Below, one piece after another: positions 6,793-14,890 of a stretch of DNA of 45,373 nt. The notes under the pieces were generated by a model, which was given only the letters and a program-made list of their open reading frames with translations, did no database searches and had not been told where the DNA came from. This DNA is from an uncultured bacterium. GTDB taxonomy: Bacteria; Bacillota; Negativicutes; Acidaminococcales; Acidaminococcaceae. Within the stretch, counting starts at the first letter, position 1. Every line of letters begins with the position of its first letter. The stretch covers positions 1 to 45,373 of the forward strand of contig CAJMQS010000017.1 in NCBI GenBank assembly GCA_905215645.1, read 5' to 3'. Made by a program: the position numbers and the translations under genes.

Positions 6793-7335
6793 ATGGCTGA
6801 ATTGAAAGGTTCTCAAACTGAAAAAAACTTATGGACTGCATTTGCTGGTGAATCCCAGGCATACAACAAATATGGCTATTATGCCAGTGTAGCCAAGAAG
6901 GAAGGATATGAACGGGTAGCCCAGAACTTCCTGGAAACTTCCGGCAACGAAAAGGAACATGCCAAGATTTGGTTCAAGGCTCTCCATGGGGGCTCCATCC
7001 CTGATACGGTGGAAAACCTGAAGGATGCTGCTGCCGGCGAAAATTATGAATGGACGGAAATGTACAAAGAATTTGCAGAAACCGCTGAAAAAGAAGGGTT
7101 CAAAGATCTGGCTTACAAGTTCAAAGCTGTGGGCGCCATTGAAAAGCACCATGAAGAACGCTACAGAGCCCTGCTGAAGAAAGTGGAAGATGGGACCATG
7201 TTCCAGCGCAGCGAAAAGACCGTTTGGATCTGCTCCAACTGCGGCCACATCGTGGAAGCCGAAAAGGCTCCGGAAGTCTGCCCGGTCTGCGCTCATCCCA
7301 AATCCTATTTCATGGTCAACTGTGAATGCTTCTGA
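6793..7335 (+). CDS. rbr: Rubrerythrin
   Basis: A 180-residue non-haem iron protein that reduces hydrogen peroxide in anaerobes, in the cytoplasm. GAGGAGG lies 8 bp before the ATG at 6793. The N-terminal ferritin-like four-helix domain shows the iron-ligand glutamates in FAGESQAYNKY and GNEKEHAKIW, and again in EKHHEERY. The C-terminal rubredoxin-like domain has ICSNCGH and CPVC, the four Cys that hold one iron. Length and domain order (diiron, then rubredoxin) are those of classical rubrerythrin. It has its own promoter and a strong terminator, so it is a single-gene unit, as is common for oxidative-stress genes in anaerobes. Confidence 0.95.
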   Translation: MAELKGSQTEKNLWTAFAGESQAYNKYGYYASVAKKEGYERVAQNFLETSGNEKEHAKIWFKALHGGSIPDTVENLKDAAAGENYEWTEMYKEFAETAEKEGFKDLAYKFKAVGAIEKHHEERYRALLKKVEDGTMFQRSEKTVWICSNCGHIVEAEKAPEVCPVCAHPKSYFMVNCECF

Positions 7336-7344
7336 GCATAAAGG

Positions 7345-7373
7345 GGGTGTTGCACGTTGCGTGCAACACCCTT
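7345..7373 (+). terminator. Terminator of rubrerythrin with TTGCAC core
   Basis: A perfect 11-bp stem, GGGTGTTGCAC (7345-7355) with GTGCAACACCC (7361-7371), loop GTTGC, then a very short TT. It abuts the left heptamer arm of the adjacent element. Confidence 0.7.
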
Positions 7374-7534
7374 GTCAACGGTCAGCTGTCAGCCGTCAAC
7401 GGCCCAAGGAAGCCAGCATAACTGGCTTTGAACATCGACAAAACCAATTGAACGGAATGCTTTTGTTGATTCAAAATCAATTTGCTAAAATTGATTTCCA
7501 TCGGCCGCTGACCGTTGACCGTTAGCCGCTGACA
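7374..7534. repeat. Heptamer-armed palindromic element, full copy
   Basis: The left arm is four 7-mers, GTCAACG, GTCAGCT, GTCAGCC, GTCAACG (7374-7401). The right arm, GCTGACC, GTTGACC, GTTAGCC, GCTGACA (7507-7534), is its approximate reverse complement. Inside lie a hairpin (AAGCCAG 7410-7416 with CTGGCTT 7422-7428), the string GACAAAACC, and an A/T palindrome (7474-7483 with 7488-7497), then CCATCGGCC. It sits between the converging ends of rubrerythrin and bioB, with a terminator on each side. No open reading frame is convincing. Confidence 0.75.
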
Positions 7535-7590
7535 AAAAGGGGAATATCGCACGTTTGTGGTTTACACACATGCAATATTCCCCTTTTTTT
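7534..7590 (-). terminator. Terminator of bioB, probably bidirectional
   Basis: AAAAAGGGGAATAT-c-GCA (7534-7551) pairs with TGC-a-ATATTCCCC plus TTTTTTT (7571-7590), with a loop of about 19 nt. T-runs on both strands allow use from either side. On the minus strand it starts at the bioB stop codon. Confidence 0.75.
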
Positions 7591-8569
7591 AATGGTTGGT
7601 CAGTCCCAGTTCTTTCAGCATTTCCATATCTTCCTTGATGGTTGTGCCGCTGGTGGTGAGCATATTGCCGGTGATGGAGGCAGAGGCTCCGGCCAGGAGG
7701 GCAGTGGCCCCGTTCTGGGGCAGCAGCTTCCGCCCGGCAGCCAGACGGATGTTGGCGGTGGGGTTGATGAACCGGAAGATGGCAATGGTCCGGAGGATGT
7801 CTTCCGCCGGCAGGGGCTTGCGGCCTTCCATGCCGGTGCCGGGGATGGCCATCAAGGCGTTGATGGGGATGGATTCGATCCCCAGGCTCTGGAGGGTGAA
7901 GGCCATATCCAGCCGGTCCTGCCAGGTTTCTCCCATGCCGATGATGCCTCCGGAGCAGACACACATCCCTTCTGCCTGGGCAGCCTTGATGGTGCGGATC
8001 CGATCATCGAAGGTATGGCTGGTGCAGATCTGGGGGAAGTACCGGCGGGAGGTCTCGATGTTGTGATGATAGCTGGTGACTCCGGCTTCCCGGAGGCGGC
8101 GGAACTGTTCCCGGCTGATGATGCCGTGGGAGGCGCATAGGTCGATGGTCAGGTCCTTCTTCATGGCCCGGTAGATGTCCAGGGCCTTCTCGAAATCACT
8201 GCCGGTGAGGGCCCGTCCGGAAGTGACCATGGCGAACCGGTTGGCCCCGGCATCCTGGTCGGCTTTGGCAGTTTTCATCACTTCTTCTTTGGAAAGGAAG
8301 CCGTATTCTTCACAGCCCGTATGGTGGCAGGCAGCCTGGGCACAGTATTTGCAGTTTTCCCCGCAGCGGCCGCTCCGGGCGTTGATGATGGTGCAGAAAT
8401 CTACATGGGTGCCGCAGAAGTGTTTCTGGAGCCGGCCGGCTTCCTGCTGGAGCTCTGCCAGAGGCTGGGTCAGCAGCTCTTGGACTTCCGGGTCCTCCGG
8501 CTTCAGCCGGTACCCTCCTATGATCCGATCGGTCAGCGCGCGCAGTGCTTCTATCTTCAATGATCTCAT
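7589..8569 (-). CDS. bioB: Biotin synthase
   Basis: A 326-residue radical-SAM enzyme that inserts sulfur into dethiobiotin, the last step of biotin synthesis. The radical-SAM cluster motif is RCGENCKYCAQA (CxxxCxxC, about residues 69-76). It is followed by the family sequences MVTSGRAL, the SHGIIS strand and YHHNIETS, and NALMAIPGTGM and RLAAGRK near the end. AGAAGGG lies directly against the ATG at 8569 and 9 bp before an in-frame TTG (8560), so the TTG may be the true start; the protein would then lose three residues. No other bio genes are adjacent. A promoter and a probable BirA operator lie just upstream. Confidence 0.95.
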   Translation of the reverse strand: MRSLKIEALRALTDRIIGGYRLKPEDPEVQELLTQPLAELQQEAGRLQKHFCGTHVDFCTIINARSGRCGENCKYCAQAACHHTGCEEYGFLSKEEVMKTAKADQDAGANRFAMVTSGRALTGSDFEKALDIYRAMKKDLTIDLCASHGIISREQFRRLREAGVTSYHHNIETSRRYFPQICTSHTFDDRIRTIKAAQAEGMCVCSGGIIGMGETWQDRLDMAFTLQSLGIESIPINALMAIPGTGMEGRKPLPAEDILRTIAIFRFINPTANIRLAAGRKLLPQNGATALLAGASASITGNMLTTSGTTIKEDMEMLKELGLTNH

Positions 8570-8593
8570 CCCTTCTGGTATAATATGGTTATC

Positions 8594-8622
8594 ATTATAA
8601 AGAACTGGGAATTTGCGGTCAA
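8594..8622 (-). promoter_or_regulatory. Promoter of bioB
   Basis: On the minus strand TTGACC (8622-8617), 17 bp, TATAAT (8599-8594). The -35 box lies inside the left half of the inverted repeat at 8618-8644. Confidence 0.75.
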
Positions 8623-8644
8623 CTTTCTAAAATGTAAGGTTAAC
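8618..8644. promoter_or_regulatory. Probable BirA (biotin repressor) operator
   Basis: GTCAAC (8618-8623), 15 bp, GTTAAC (8639-8644), an inverted repeat whose half-sites and spacing fit the known bacterial BirA operator form GTTAAC-N14/15-GTTAAC. It covers the bioB -35 box, so binding of biotinyl-AMP-charged BirA would block the promoter. The site also lies 32 bp before the CPYC protein gene on the other strand. Confidence 0.6.
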
Positions 8645-8675
8645 GCAAAACTGGGATACGCAAAGGAGGAAAATC

Positions 8676-8954
8676 ATGGAACTGCTTTTTATCTATATGG
8701 ATGGCTGCCCTTACTGCAAATTGGCCGGTGAGGTGCTGGAAGATCTCTTTGCCAAACATCCGGAATATCAAAAGATTCCCCTGGTGAAGGTGAACGAGAA
8801 CCGGGAACCGGAAAAATTGAAGGGCCGGAACTATTACTACGTCCCTACCTTCTTCTATGGGGAAGAAAAAGTTTACGAAGCCCAGCCGGGGGATGACCGG
8901 GAGAAGATGGAAAAGATCTTGGGTGATTTTTTTCAAAAAATCAGTGAGGAATGA
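8676..8954 (+). CDS. Thioredoxin/glutaredoxin-like protein with CPYC motif
   Basis: A 92-residue small redox protein. The start follows AAAGGAGG by 6 bp. The first strand, ELLFIYMDG, leads straight into CPYC (residues 11-14), the glutaredoxin-type active site. A later VPTFF provides the cis-proline seen in thioredoxin folds. The C-terminus is a charged helix. It lacks a signal peptide, so it should be cytoplasmic. It is divergent from bioB across a short region that contains the BirA-like operator; a functional link is not shown. The partner reductase and substrate are unknown. Confidence 0.75.
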   Translation: MELLFIYMDGCPYCKLAGEVLEDLFAKHPEYQKIPLVKVNENREPEKLKGRNYYYVPTFFYGEEKVYEAQPGDDREKMEKILGDFFQKISEE

Positions 8955-8992
8955 AAATGAGGTGCTGCGTGAGCGGCACCTCATTTTCATTC
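8949..8992. terminator. Bidirectional terminator between converging genes
   Basis: A long stem, arms 8949-8965 and 8976-8992 (GAATGAAAATGAGG core), with a loop of about 10 nt. A-rich and T-rich flanks within the arms suit both strands. It overlaps the last codons of both the CPYC protein and queT. Confidence 0.8.
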
Positions 8993-9472
8993 CATCAATA
9001 TTTTCCGGCAGGTTTCGTTCTTCATGACCATTTTCAGCAGCAGGTTCCCCAGCACTGTGACGCTGAGGCATTCTCCAGCCCCGATGTAGATCATGGCAGC
9101 CCCCAGGGACAGATCCGGGGGCAGGGCCGCCAGTACATCTAGTTCAGCCCCGATCAGTACTCCATTGCTTACCACTGGACACAGGGAGGCCAGGAGAGGA
9201 TTCCTCATCCGGTGCATGGGCCAGATTCCCAAGAAAGTGGCCAGGGTGCCCAGGAGCATATCCGGCAGTCCGAACGGGCTACCCAGGTTGGCCAGGAAGC
9301 ATCCGGCCGTGAGACCGGGGATCCATTTGGGATTGTAGAAGGCCAAGAGGGTCAGACATTCGGAAAACCGTATCTGGACAGGTCCGTAGCTGAGAGGGGC
9401 CAGTCCCAGGGTGAGGGCGGCGTAGACCGCTGCCAAAAGGGCGTTCCGCAGCAGCCAAGTTTCCTTTCCCAT
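8987..9472 (-). CDS. queT: QueT-type queuosine-precursor transporter (ECF S component)
   Basis: A 161-residue integral membrane protein with five or six hydrophobic segments. The signature IRFSECLTLLAFYNP near residues 34-48 matches the QueT family motif (IR-SE-L-L), and GLTAGCFLANLGSPFG follows. Members are thought to bind preQ0/preQ1 or queuine and import it with a shared ECF energy module. The start lies 2 bp after the nadE stop, so the two form an operon. No preQ1 riboswitch is possible at this junction. The presence of queA and tgt in the same window fits queuosine salvage, though that link is inferred. Confidence 0.85.
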   Translation of the reverse strand: MGKETWLLRNALLAAVYAALTLGLAPLSYGPVQIRFSECLTLLAFYNPKWIPGLTAGCFLANLGSPFGLPDMLLGTLATFLGIWPMHRMRNPLLASLCPVVSNGVLIGAELDVLAALPPDLSLGAAMIYIGAGECLSVTVLGNLLLKMVMKNETCRKILME

Positions 9473-9474
9473 CT

Positions 9475-11382
9475 TCAGGCCTGCCCTTTCAGCAGACGGG
9501 CTTTCAGTTCTTTGTATTTCCGGGAATAGAAAGGCTTCAGTTGGGCTTCCCGGTGGTCATAGCCGTAGGCCCGCTTGGAAATGGACAGGATGGGAGGCGC
9601 TTGGATCCGCTTGGCCACAGCCAGACCGCAGAACAGCTTCCACCACCGTTCAAGATCCTCGATGAAAGCCTGGGCGTCCGGGAACAGCTGTTCCACCAGG
9701 CCCTTTTCACAACCCAGATGTCCTTCCAGGGTCCCTTCCGCGTACCAGGTCAGGAGTTCTTCCGGAGAAGTCTTGTACCAGCTTTCCACAAAGGCTTGGA
9801 GCAAGTAATCATGGTAGGGATAGACCAGGGGATCTCCCCCTTTGCCCACGGTCTGGGCATCGGACAATTCCGCACTGGGCTTGATCTGGAAGATCTCTTC
9901 CGGGATGACCTCTTTCTGGAATACGGCTTCATTGAGATAACGGCCCAGGGCATAGACCTGGTGCTTCCACAGATCCCCGATGAGGGCCAGGACCCCGGCG
10001 ATATCTCCGTAGAAGGTGGCGTAGCCTACAGTCATTTCTGCCTTGTTGGAGTTGCAGGAGAAGCCCCCGCCGAAAATGGAAGCCAGGCCGGCCAGCACCC
10101 GGGCACCCCGGTCTCGGGCCTGGATGTTTTCTGTAGCAAAGGGCGTGACTTTCAGGTGGAATTCCTCGCCGGTGCCGTAGTTGTGGATGGGTGCGCTGTT
10201 GAACTCGAGGATGGTCTTGTCCACCACTTCCTGGATGGGAAGGATGGTGTAATGGGTCCCTAGGGCTTCCGCCATTTTCTGGGCCAGCCCTTTGGTCAGT
10301 TCCGAATTGTACTGGCTGGGCATATTTACCAAGAGAACGTTTTCCGGCCCCAGGATGTCCACGTAAAAGGCAGCAGTGACGGCGGAATCGATGCCCCCGG
10401 AGACCCCGATGGTCATTTTCCGGATGCCCAGCTGTTCCAGGAACAGTGAGGCACCGTACCGGAGAGCCGTATAGACGGCTTGGGCATCGGTAAGGGCGGG
10501 CTGGAGGCCCTTTTCCCCCTGGAGCAGTCCCGTATCCGGATCCCAGAGGCTCACCAGCAGGTCTTCCTGGAAAGCCGGGGAATCGGTGACCATTTCTCCC
10601 CGGGCGTTGTACATGCAGCTGCAGCCGTCATAAGTGAATACATTCTTGCCATTGTTCTGGATCCCTACGTTGTTGCAGTAGACCAGAGGGATGCCGCAGG
10701 ATCTGGACTGGTGCACGAACAGCTCATGGCGCTTCCGGTTCTTATGGAAAGTATAAGGAGAACAAGACAGGTTGCAGAGAATCTGGGCCCCGTTCTTTTT
10801 TAGCAGTTCCGGTACATTATAATAGTAGTTTTCTGTCCAGCCGTCTTCGCACAGGAGTACTCCCAGTTTCACTTCCCGGCCTCGGATGGACACCGGGACC
10901 GGTTTTACCAGGTCTTCGATGGTCACGTTCCGGCCCAGTTCCGGCAGCAGTTTGGCGATGCTGTGGAAGTACCGGCTGTCGTCGAATTCCCGGTAGTCCG
11001 GCAGGGATGTCTTGCTGATGAAGGGATAGGGCAGGCCGCCCTGGAGCAGTTTCCCGTCCTGGGCCACAAAGGCGGCGTTGTATTTCCGGATCCGGCTGTC
11101 TTCGTTGACTTTGGAAGGATCGGTGGCAATGTTGCCGAAAATCACGCAGATCCCTTCACTGGCGGCGATGATCTCTTTTCCCCAGGCTTCGCAGTCTTGG
11201 AGGAAGGCAGTCTGTTCCCACAGGTCCCCCAGCAGATAGCCCGGGACCATCAATTCCGGCAGGAGCAGGATATCCACCTGGGATCCACGGGCTCTGGCGA
11301 TGGCATCCAGGGCCTTGCGGGTATTGGCTTCCGGGTTTCCCGGCTCCACTTGGATTTGTGCACAAGCAATTTTGATGTCCAT
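9475..11382 (-). CDS. nadE: Glutamine-dependent NAD+ synthetase
   Basis: A 635-residue two-domain enzyme that amidates nicotinic acid adenine dinucleotide to NAD+. The N-terminal nitrilase-type glutaminase has the catalytic triad Glu43 (LLPELMVPGY), Lys124 (ISKTSLP) and Cys178 (LLCEDGW). The C-terminal synthetase has the PP-loop SGGIDSA at 328-334. The ATG at 11382 is chosen because TGGAGCG lies 9 bp upstream; the ATG at 11418 has no ribosome site. The length fits the long glutamine-using form rather than the ammonia-only form. It is followed by queT in the same transcript. Confidence 0.95.
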   Translation of the reverse strand: MDIKIACAQIQVEPGNPEANTRKALDAIARARGSQVDILLLPELMVPGYLLGDLWEQTAFLQDCEAWGKEIIAASEGICVIFGNIATDPSKVNEDSRIRKYNAAFVAQDGKLLQGGLPYPFISKTSLPDYREFDDSRYFHSIAKLLPELGRNVTIEDLVKPVPVSIRGREVKLGVLLCEDGWTENYYYNVPELLKKNGAQILCNLSCSPYTFHKNRKRHELFVHQSRSCGIPLVYCNNVGIQNNGKNVFTYDGCSCMYNARGEMVTDSPAFQEDLLVSLWDPDTGLLQGEKGLQPALTDAQAVYTALRYGASLFLEQLGIRKMTIGVSGGIDSAVTAAFYVDILGPENVLLVNMPSQYNSELTKGLAQKMAEALGTHYTILPIQEVVDKTILEFNSAPIHNYGTGEEFHLKVTPFATENIQARDRGARVLAGLASIFGGGFSCNSNKAEMTVGYATFYGDIAGVLALIGDLWKHQVYALGRYLNEAVFQKEVIPEEIFQIKPSAELSDAQTVGKGGDPLVYPYHDYLLQAFVESWYKTSPEELLTWYAEGTLEGHLGCEKGLVEQLFPDAQAFIEDLERWWKLFCGLAVAKRIQAPPILSISKRAYGYDHREAQLKPFYSRKYKELKARLLKGQA

Positions 11383-11429
11383 TTGTTTCTCGCTCCATAA
11401 ATTGATATAATGAATCAATAGCTGCTTCC

Positions 11430-11438
11430 ATTATAGCA
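11430..11438 (-). promoter_or_regulatory. Extended -10 promoter of nadE-queT
   Basis: On the minus strand TGC-TATAAT (11438-11430), about 48 bp before the nadE start. No clear -35 is at 17 bp. Confidence 0.5.
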
Positions 11439-11515
11439 AAAGGGGACAGGATAGGAAAGACGGGGAACAGGGCCGCTTGAAAATGCGAACAAAGAAAAAT
11501 CTTTTTCTGTAAATG

Positions 11516-11544
11516 TTGCGTATATACAGCGCATATGCTATGAT
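11516..11544 (+). promoter_or_regulatory. Promoter of thrC
   Basis: TTGCGT (11516-11521), 17 bp, TATGAT (11539-11544) preceded by TGC, an extended -10. The palindrome GCATATGC (11531-11538) abuts the -10 and might be a regulator site. No T-box features are present. Confidence 0.65.
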
Positions 11545-11577
11545 ACCTTATGCGATATGCAGAAAGTAGGGGGAACT

Positions 11578-13080
11578 ATGTTATACATTAGCACAAGAGG
11601 GAAAACGGATATGGTGAGCTCGGCTCACGCAATCTCCAACGGACTGGCGGCAGATGGAGGACTTTTCGTTCCGAAAGAATTCCCGCCCATCAGCCTGGCG
11701 GAGATCGATGCCATGCGGGAAGCTCCTTACAGCGAACGGGCTCTGACGGTACTGGCCCGGTTCCTGACGGACTACAGCGAAGACGAACTGCGGAACTGTG
11801 TGGAAACGGCGTACAGCAAGGACCGTTTCGGGGATTTCCCGGCACCGCTGCACCTGCTGAAGGATAATCTGGATGTATTGGAGCTGTGGCATGGCCCCAC
11901 TTGTGCTTTTAAAGACATGGCCCTGCAGATCCTGCCTCTGTTCCTGACCAAAGCGGTCCAGAAGACTGGGGAACAGAAGAAACTGGTGATCCTGGTGGCT
12001 ACTTCCGGAGATACCGGAAAAGCGGCCATGGCCGGGTTCGCCGATGTGCCGGAAACGGAAGTCATCGTGTTCTATCCTCAGGAAGGGGTCAGCGATATCC
12101 AGAAACTCCAGATGGTGACCCAGAGAGGGGCCAACGTCCATGCGGTAGCGGTGGAAGGGAACTTCGACGATGCCCAGACCGGGGTGAAGATCCTGTTCGG
12201 CAGCCAGCCTTTGGCGGAAGAACTCCAGGAACACGGCTGCGCTTTCTCTTCCGCCAACTCCATCAACTGGGGACGCCTGGTGCCCCAGATCGTCTACTAT
12301 TTCAGTGCCTATGCAGATGCGGTGAACAGCGGGCGGATCGAAAACGGGGCGCCGGTGAACTTTGCCGTGCCTACGGGGAATTTCGGAGACATCCTGGCCG
12401 GTTTCTATGCCAAGCTGATGGGCCTGCCGGTGAACAAGTTCATCTGTGCTTCCAACAGCAACAATGTGCTGACGGACTTCATCAACACTGGGGTCTACAA
12501 CCGGAAGCGCCCCTTCCACAAGACCATTTCTCCTTCCATGGACATCTTGGTCTCCAGCAACCTGGAACGGCTGCTGTTCGAAGAGACAGGCCATGATGCG
12601 GCCCAGGTAGCAGAATGGATGAAGGAATTGAACGAAAAAGGCGAATATAAGATCAGCACCGAACTCCAGAACCAGATCCTGAAGGACTTCTTCGGCACCT
12701 GGGTGGATGAAGTGGAGACCCGGGAGACCATCGGGGATGTGTACAACAACTACGGGTATGTGATGGATCCCCATACGGCGGTAGCCTACAAGGCCATGGA
12801 AAAATACCGGCTGATGACCGGGGACGAAACTTACAGCATCGTCCTGAGCACTGCTAGCCCCTTCAAGTTCAATGATGTGGTCCTATCCTCCATCGATCCG
12901 GATACCTACGAAGGGAAGGAACTGGATCCTTTCGTGGCCATGGAAGACTTGAGCAAAGTGGCTAAGCTGCCCATCCCGGCCAGCATGCTGGAACTGCCCA
13001 AGCTCCAGAGACGCCAGAGCGATGTGGTAGATAAGACCCAACTGGAAGCGGAAGTGAAGAAGCTTTTAGGGCTGGAATAA
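11578..13080 (+). CDS. thrC: Threonine synthase
   Basis: A 500-residue PLP enzyme that converts O-phosphohomoserine to threonine. The ATG at 11578 follows AGGGGGA by 5 bp; the ATG at 11557 has no ribosome site. The N-terminus LYISTRGK and the segment ADGGLFVPKEFP are typical of the long (class I) form. The PLP lysine is in GPTCAFKDMALQ (about residue 111). The phosphate-binding part is ATSGDTGKAA, and AVPTGNFGD comes later. Length is normal. It has its own promoter and terminator and no hom or thrB neighbour, so threonine genes are dispersed here. Confidence 0.95.
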   Translation: MLYISTRGKTDMVSSAHAISNGLAADGGLFVPKEFPPISLAEIDAMREAPYSERALTVLARFLTDYSEDELRNCVETAYSKDRFGDFPAPLHLLKDNLDVLELWHGPTCAFKDMALQILPLFLTKAVQKTGEQKKLVILVATSGDTGKAAMAGFADVPETEVIVFYPQEGVSDIQKLQMVTQRGANVHAVAVEGNFDDAQTGVKILFGSQPLAEELQEHGCAFSSANSINWGRLVPQIVYYFSAYADAVNSGRIENGAPVNFAVPTGNFGDILAGFYAKLMGLPVNKFICASNSNNVLTDFINTGVYNRKRPFHKTISPSMDILVSSNLERLLFEETGHDAAQVAEWMKELNEKGEYKISTELQNQILKDFFGTWVDEVETRETIGDVYNNYGYVMDPHTAVAYKAMEKYRLMTGDETYSIVLSTASPFKFNDVVLSSIDPDTYEGKELDPFVAMEDLSKVAKLPIPASMLELPKLQRRQSDVVDKTQLEAEVKKLLGLE

Positions 13081-13090
13081 AGAGCGACAT

Positions 13091-13130
13091 AAGGGGGTGC
13101 TGCACGTAACGTGCAACACCCCCCTTGTTA
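13091..13130 (+). terminator. Terminator of thrC with TGCAC core
   Basis: AAGGGGGTG-c-TGCACGT pairs with CGTGCA-a-CACCCCCCTT around a 2-nt loop, then TTGTTAT. The core is shared with the terminators at 7345 and 45314. Confidence 0.7.
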
Positions 13131-13229
13131 TACTGGTCATAAGCAAAAATCTATAGATAAGTGTAACTTTTGTGTCAGTTTCATTTAAAAATATACAGTT
13201 CCCAGCTTATTTTTTTGGGCAAAGTATGG

Positions 13230-13235
13230 TATGAT
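13230..13235 (+). promoter_or_regulatory. Possible -10 box of the hydrogenase-like gene
   Basis: TATGAT at 13230-13235, about 53 bp before the start. The -35 region (TTATTT near 13207) is weak. Confidence 0.3.
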
Positions 13236-13287
13236 AGAAGGCATATAGATTGATCGATTTTTTATATGATTCAAAGGGGAGCAAGAA

Positions 13288-14802
13288 ATGGAAGTCACTG
13301 TTATTACAAACATCAGACGGAAAGTGCTGACCATGCTGTCGAAAATGGCCTATGACGGAAACCTGCCGGACCATGTCTATGACATCCTGCAGATCGTCAA
13401 CGAGAACACTCCCAGGACCCGCTGCTGCGTCCACAAGGAACGGGCGGTCTTGAAGGAGCGGATCTGTGTGGCACTGGGTGTAGATACAGATATGAACATC
13501 ATCGAAGCGGCCAACAAAGCCATTTCAGAACCAGTGGACCGGACCCAGCATGTCATTGCCGTGCTGCCGGAAGGCTGTTCTGCCTGCCCGGTGAACAAAT
13601 ATATGATCACCGATGTGTGCCGCCGCTGCCTGACCCACCGCTGCATGAACGGCTGCCCCAAGAAGGCCATTTCTGTGTATCAGGGCCGTGCCCACATCGA
13701 TTATGATATGTGCATCGAATGCGGCAACTGCAAACGGGCCTGCCCCTACGGTGCGGTGGTGGAAATCGCCCGTCCCTGCGAAAACGCCTGCAAGGTCCAT
13801 GCCCTCCATACCGGCGTGAACAAGAAGGCAGAAATCGATAAGAACATCTGCGTGGAATGCGGTGCCTGCCGGGGTGCCTGCCCCTTTGGCGCCATTGAGG
13901 AACGGAGCCACATCGTCCAATTGATTCAGGCCATCAAGAACGGCCAAGAAGTGGTGGCCCTCCTGGCACCCTCCTTCGTAGGCCAGTTCGGACTGAAGGT
14001 ACAGCCGGGGCAGATCGTCAAGGCCTGCCAGGAATTGGGTTTTGCTTCCGTGAAAGAAGTGGCAGTGGGGGCCGATATGACCACCATCTCCGAAGCTGAG
14101 GAACTCCTGGAAAAGGTGCCTACCGGCAAGCAGAAGATCATGACCAGCTCCTGCTGCCCGGCTTTCGTGGCTACGGTGAAACGCCATGCTCCAGAACTGG
14201 CAGACTGCATCTCCGATGCCGTATCTCCTATGGTGGCCCGGAGCAAACTGGAGAAACACAACCATCCCGGTGCTCTTACCTGCTTCATCGGGCCTTGTAT
14301 CGCCAAGAAGGTGGAAGCCCGGGAACATCCGGATGAAATCGATTTCGTCCTCACCTTCGAAGAACTGAAATGCATGATGGACAGCCAGGATATCGATCCG
14401 GCCAAATGCGAAGTGGCACCTTTCCATGCGGCTTCTTCTGCAGACGGATGCAGCTTCCCCCAGGCTGCAGGGGTCAGCACTGCCGTAAAGGATTATGTGA
14501 AGGCATTCCATCCGGAAGTGGACGTGGACTCTCTGAAGAGCCTCTACTGCAACGGGCTGGATGAATGCCTCCAGGCTCTGAAGGATGTGGAAGCCGGCAA
14601 GCTGGACATCCAGTACCTGGAAGGGATGGCCTGCCAGAAGGGCTGCCTCAATGGACCTGGCGCTCTTACGGAACCGGGACTCACCCGTGTGCTGCTGAAA
14701 CGGTTCGCAGGCACCACCGAAGCCAATTGTTCCGGCGATATCAAGATGGCCATGGACGGCGTGAAGAACGTGGACATGGAACGGGTATATTTGCGCAAAT
14801 AA
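13288..14802 (+). CDS. [FeFe] hydrogenase-like protein, monomeric group B type
   Basis: A 504-residue iron-sulfur protein. The N-terminal half has a Cys-rich segment (about 97-125: CSACP, CRRC, CMNGCP) and two 4Fe-4S ferredoxin motifs, CIECGNCKRACP (about 142) and CVECGACRGACP (about 188). The H-cluster motifs follow: TSSCCPAFV (about 286), GPCIAKKVE (about 335) and EGMACQKGCLNG (about 445). These give the four Cys for the active-site cluster. The wording of the motifs, with AFV instead of the usual tryptophan-containing P1, fits the group B enzymes of anaerobes rather than the bifurcating or standard group A type. No HydEFG maturase or partner subunit is adjacent. It may evolve or oxidise hydrogen with ferredoxin; activity is not proven. 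Confidence 0.85.
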   Translation: MEVTVITNIRRKVLTMLSKMAYDGNLPDHVYDILQIVNENTPRTRCCVHKERAVLKERICVALGVDTDMNIIEAANKAISEPVDRTQHVIAVLPEGCSACPVNKYMITDVCRRCLTHRCMNGCPKKAISVYQGRAHIDYDMCIECGNCKRACPYGAVVEIARPCENACKVHALHTGVNKKAEIDKNICVECGACRGACPFGAIEERSHIVQLIQAIKNGQEVVALLAPSFVGQFGLKVQPGQIVKACQELGFASVKEVAVGADMTTISEAEELLEKVPTGKQKIMTSSCCPAFVATVKRHAPELADCISDAVSPMVARSKLEKHNHPGALTCFIGPCIAKKVEAREHPDEIDFVLTFEELKCMMDSQDIDPAKCEVAPFHAASSADGCSFPQAAGVSTAVKDYVKAFHPEVDVDSLKSLYCNGLDECLQALKDVEAGKLDIQYLEGMACQKGCLNGPGALTEPGLTRVLLKRFAGTTEANCSGDIKMAMDGVKNVDMERVYLRK

Positions 14803-14820
14803 ACAGAGTGTGATAAAATA

Positions 14821-14865
14821 GCCGGGTATGAGTACGTTGAAACGAGGGCTCTTACCCGGCGTTTT
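14821..14865 (+). terminator. Terminator of the hydrogenase-like gene
   Basis: GCCGGGTA (14821-14828) pairs with TACCCGGC (14853-14860), followed by GTTTT. The 24-nt loop is long, so efficiency is uncertain. Confidence 0.55.
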
Positions 14866-14890
14866 CGAATTTATGTAGGAGGAATCAAGA

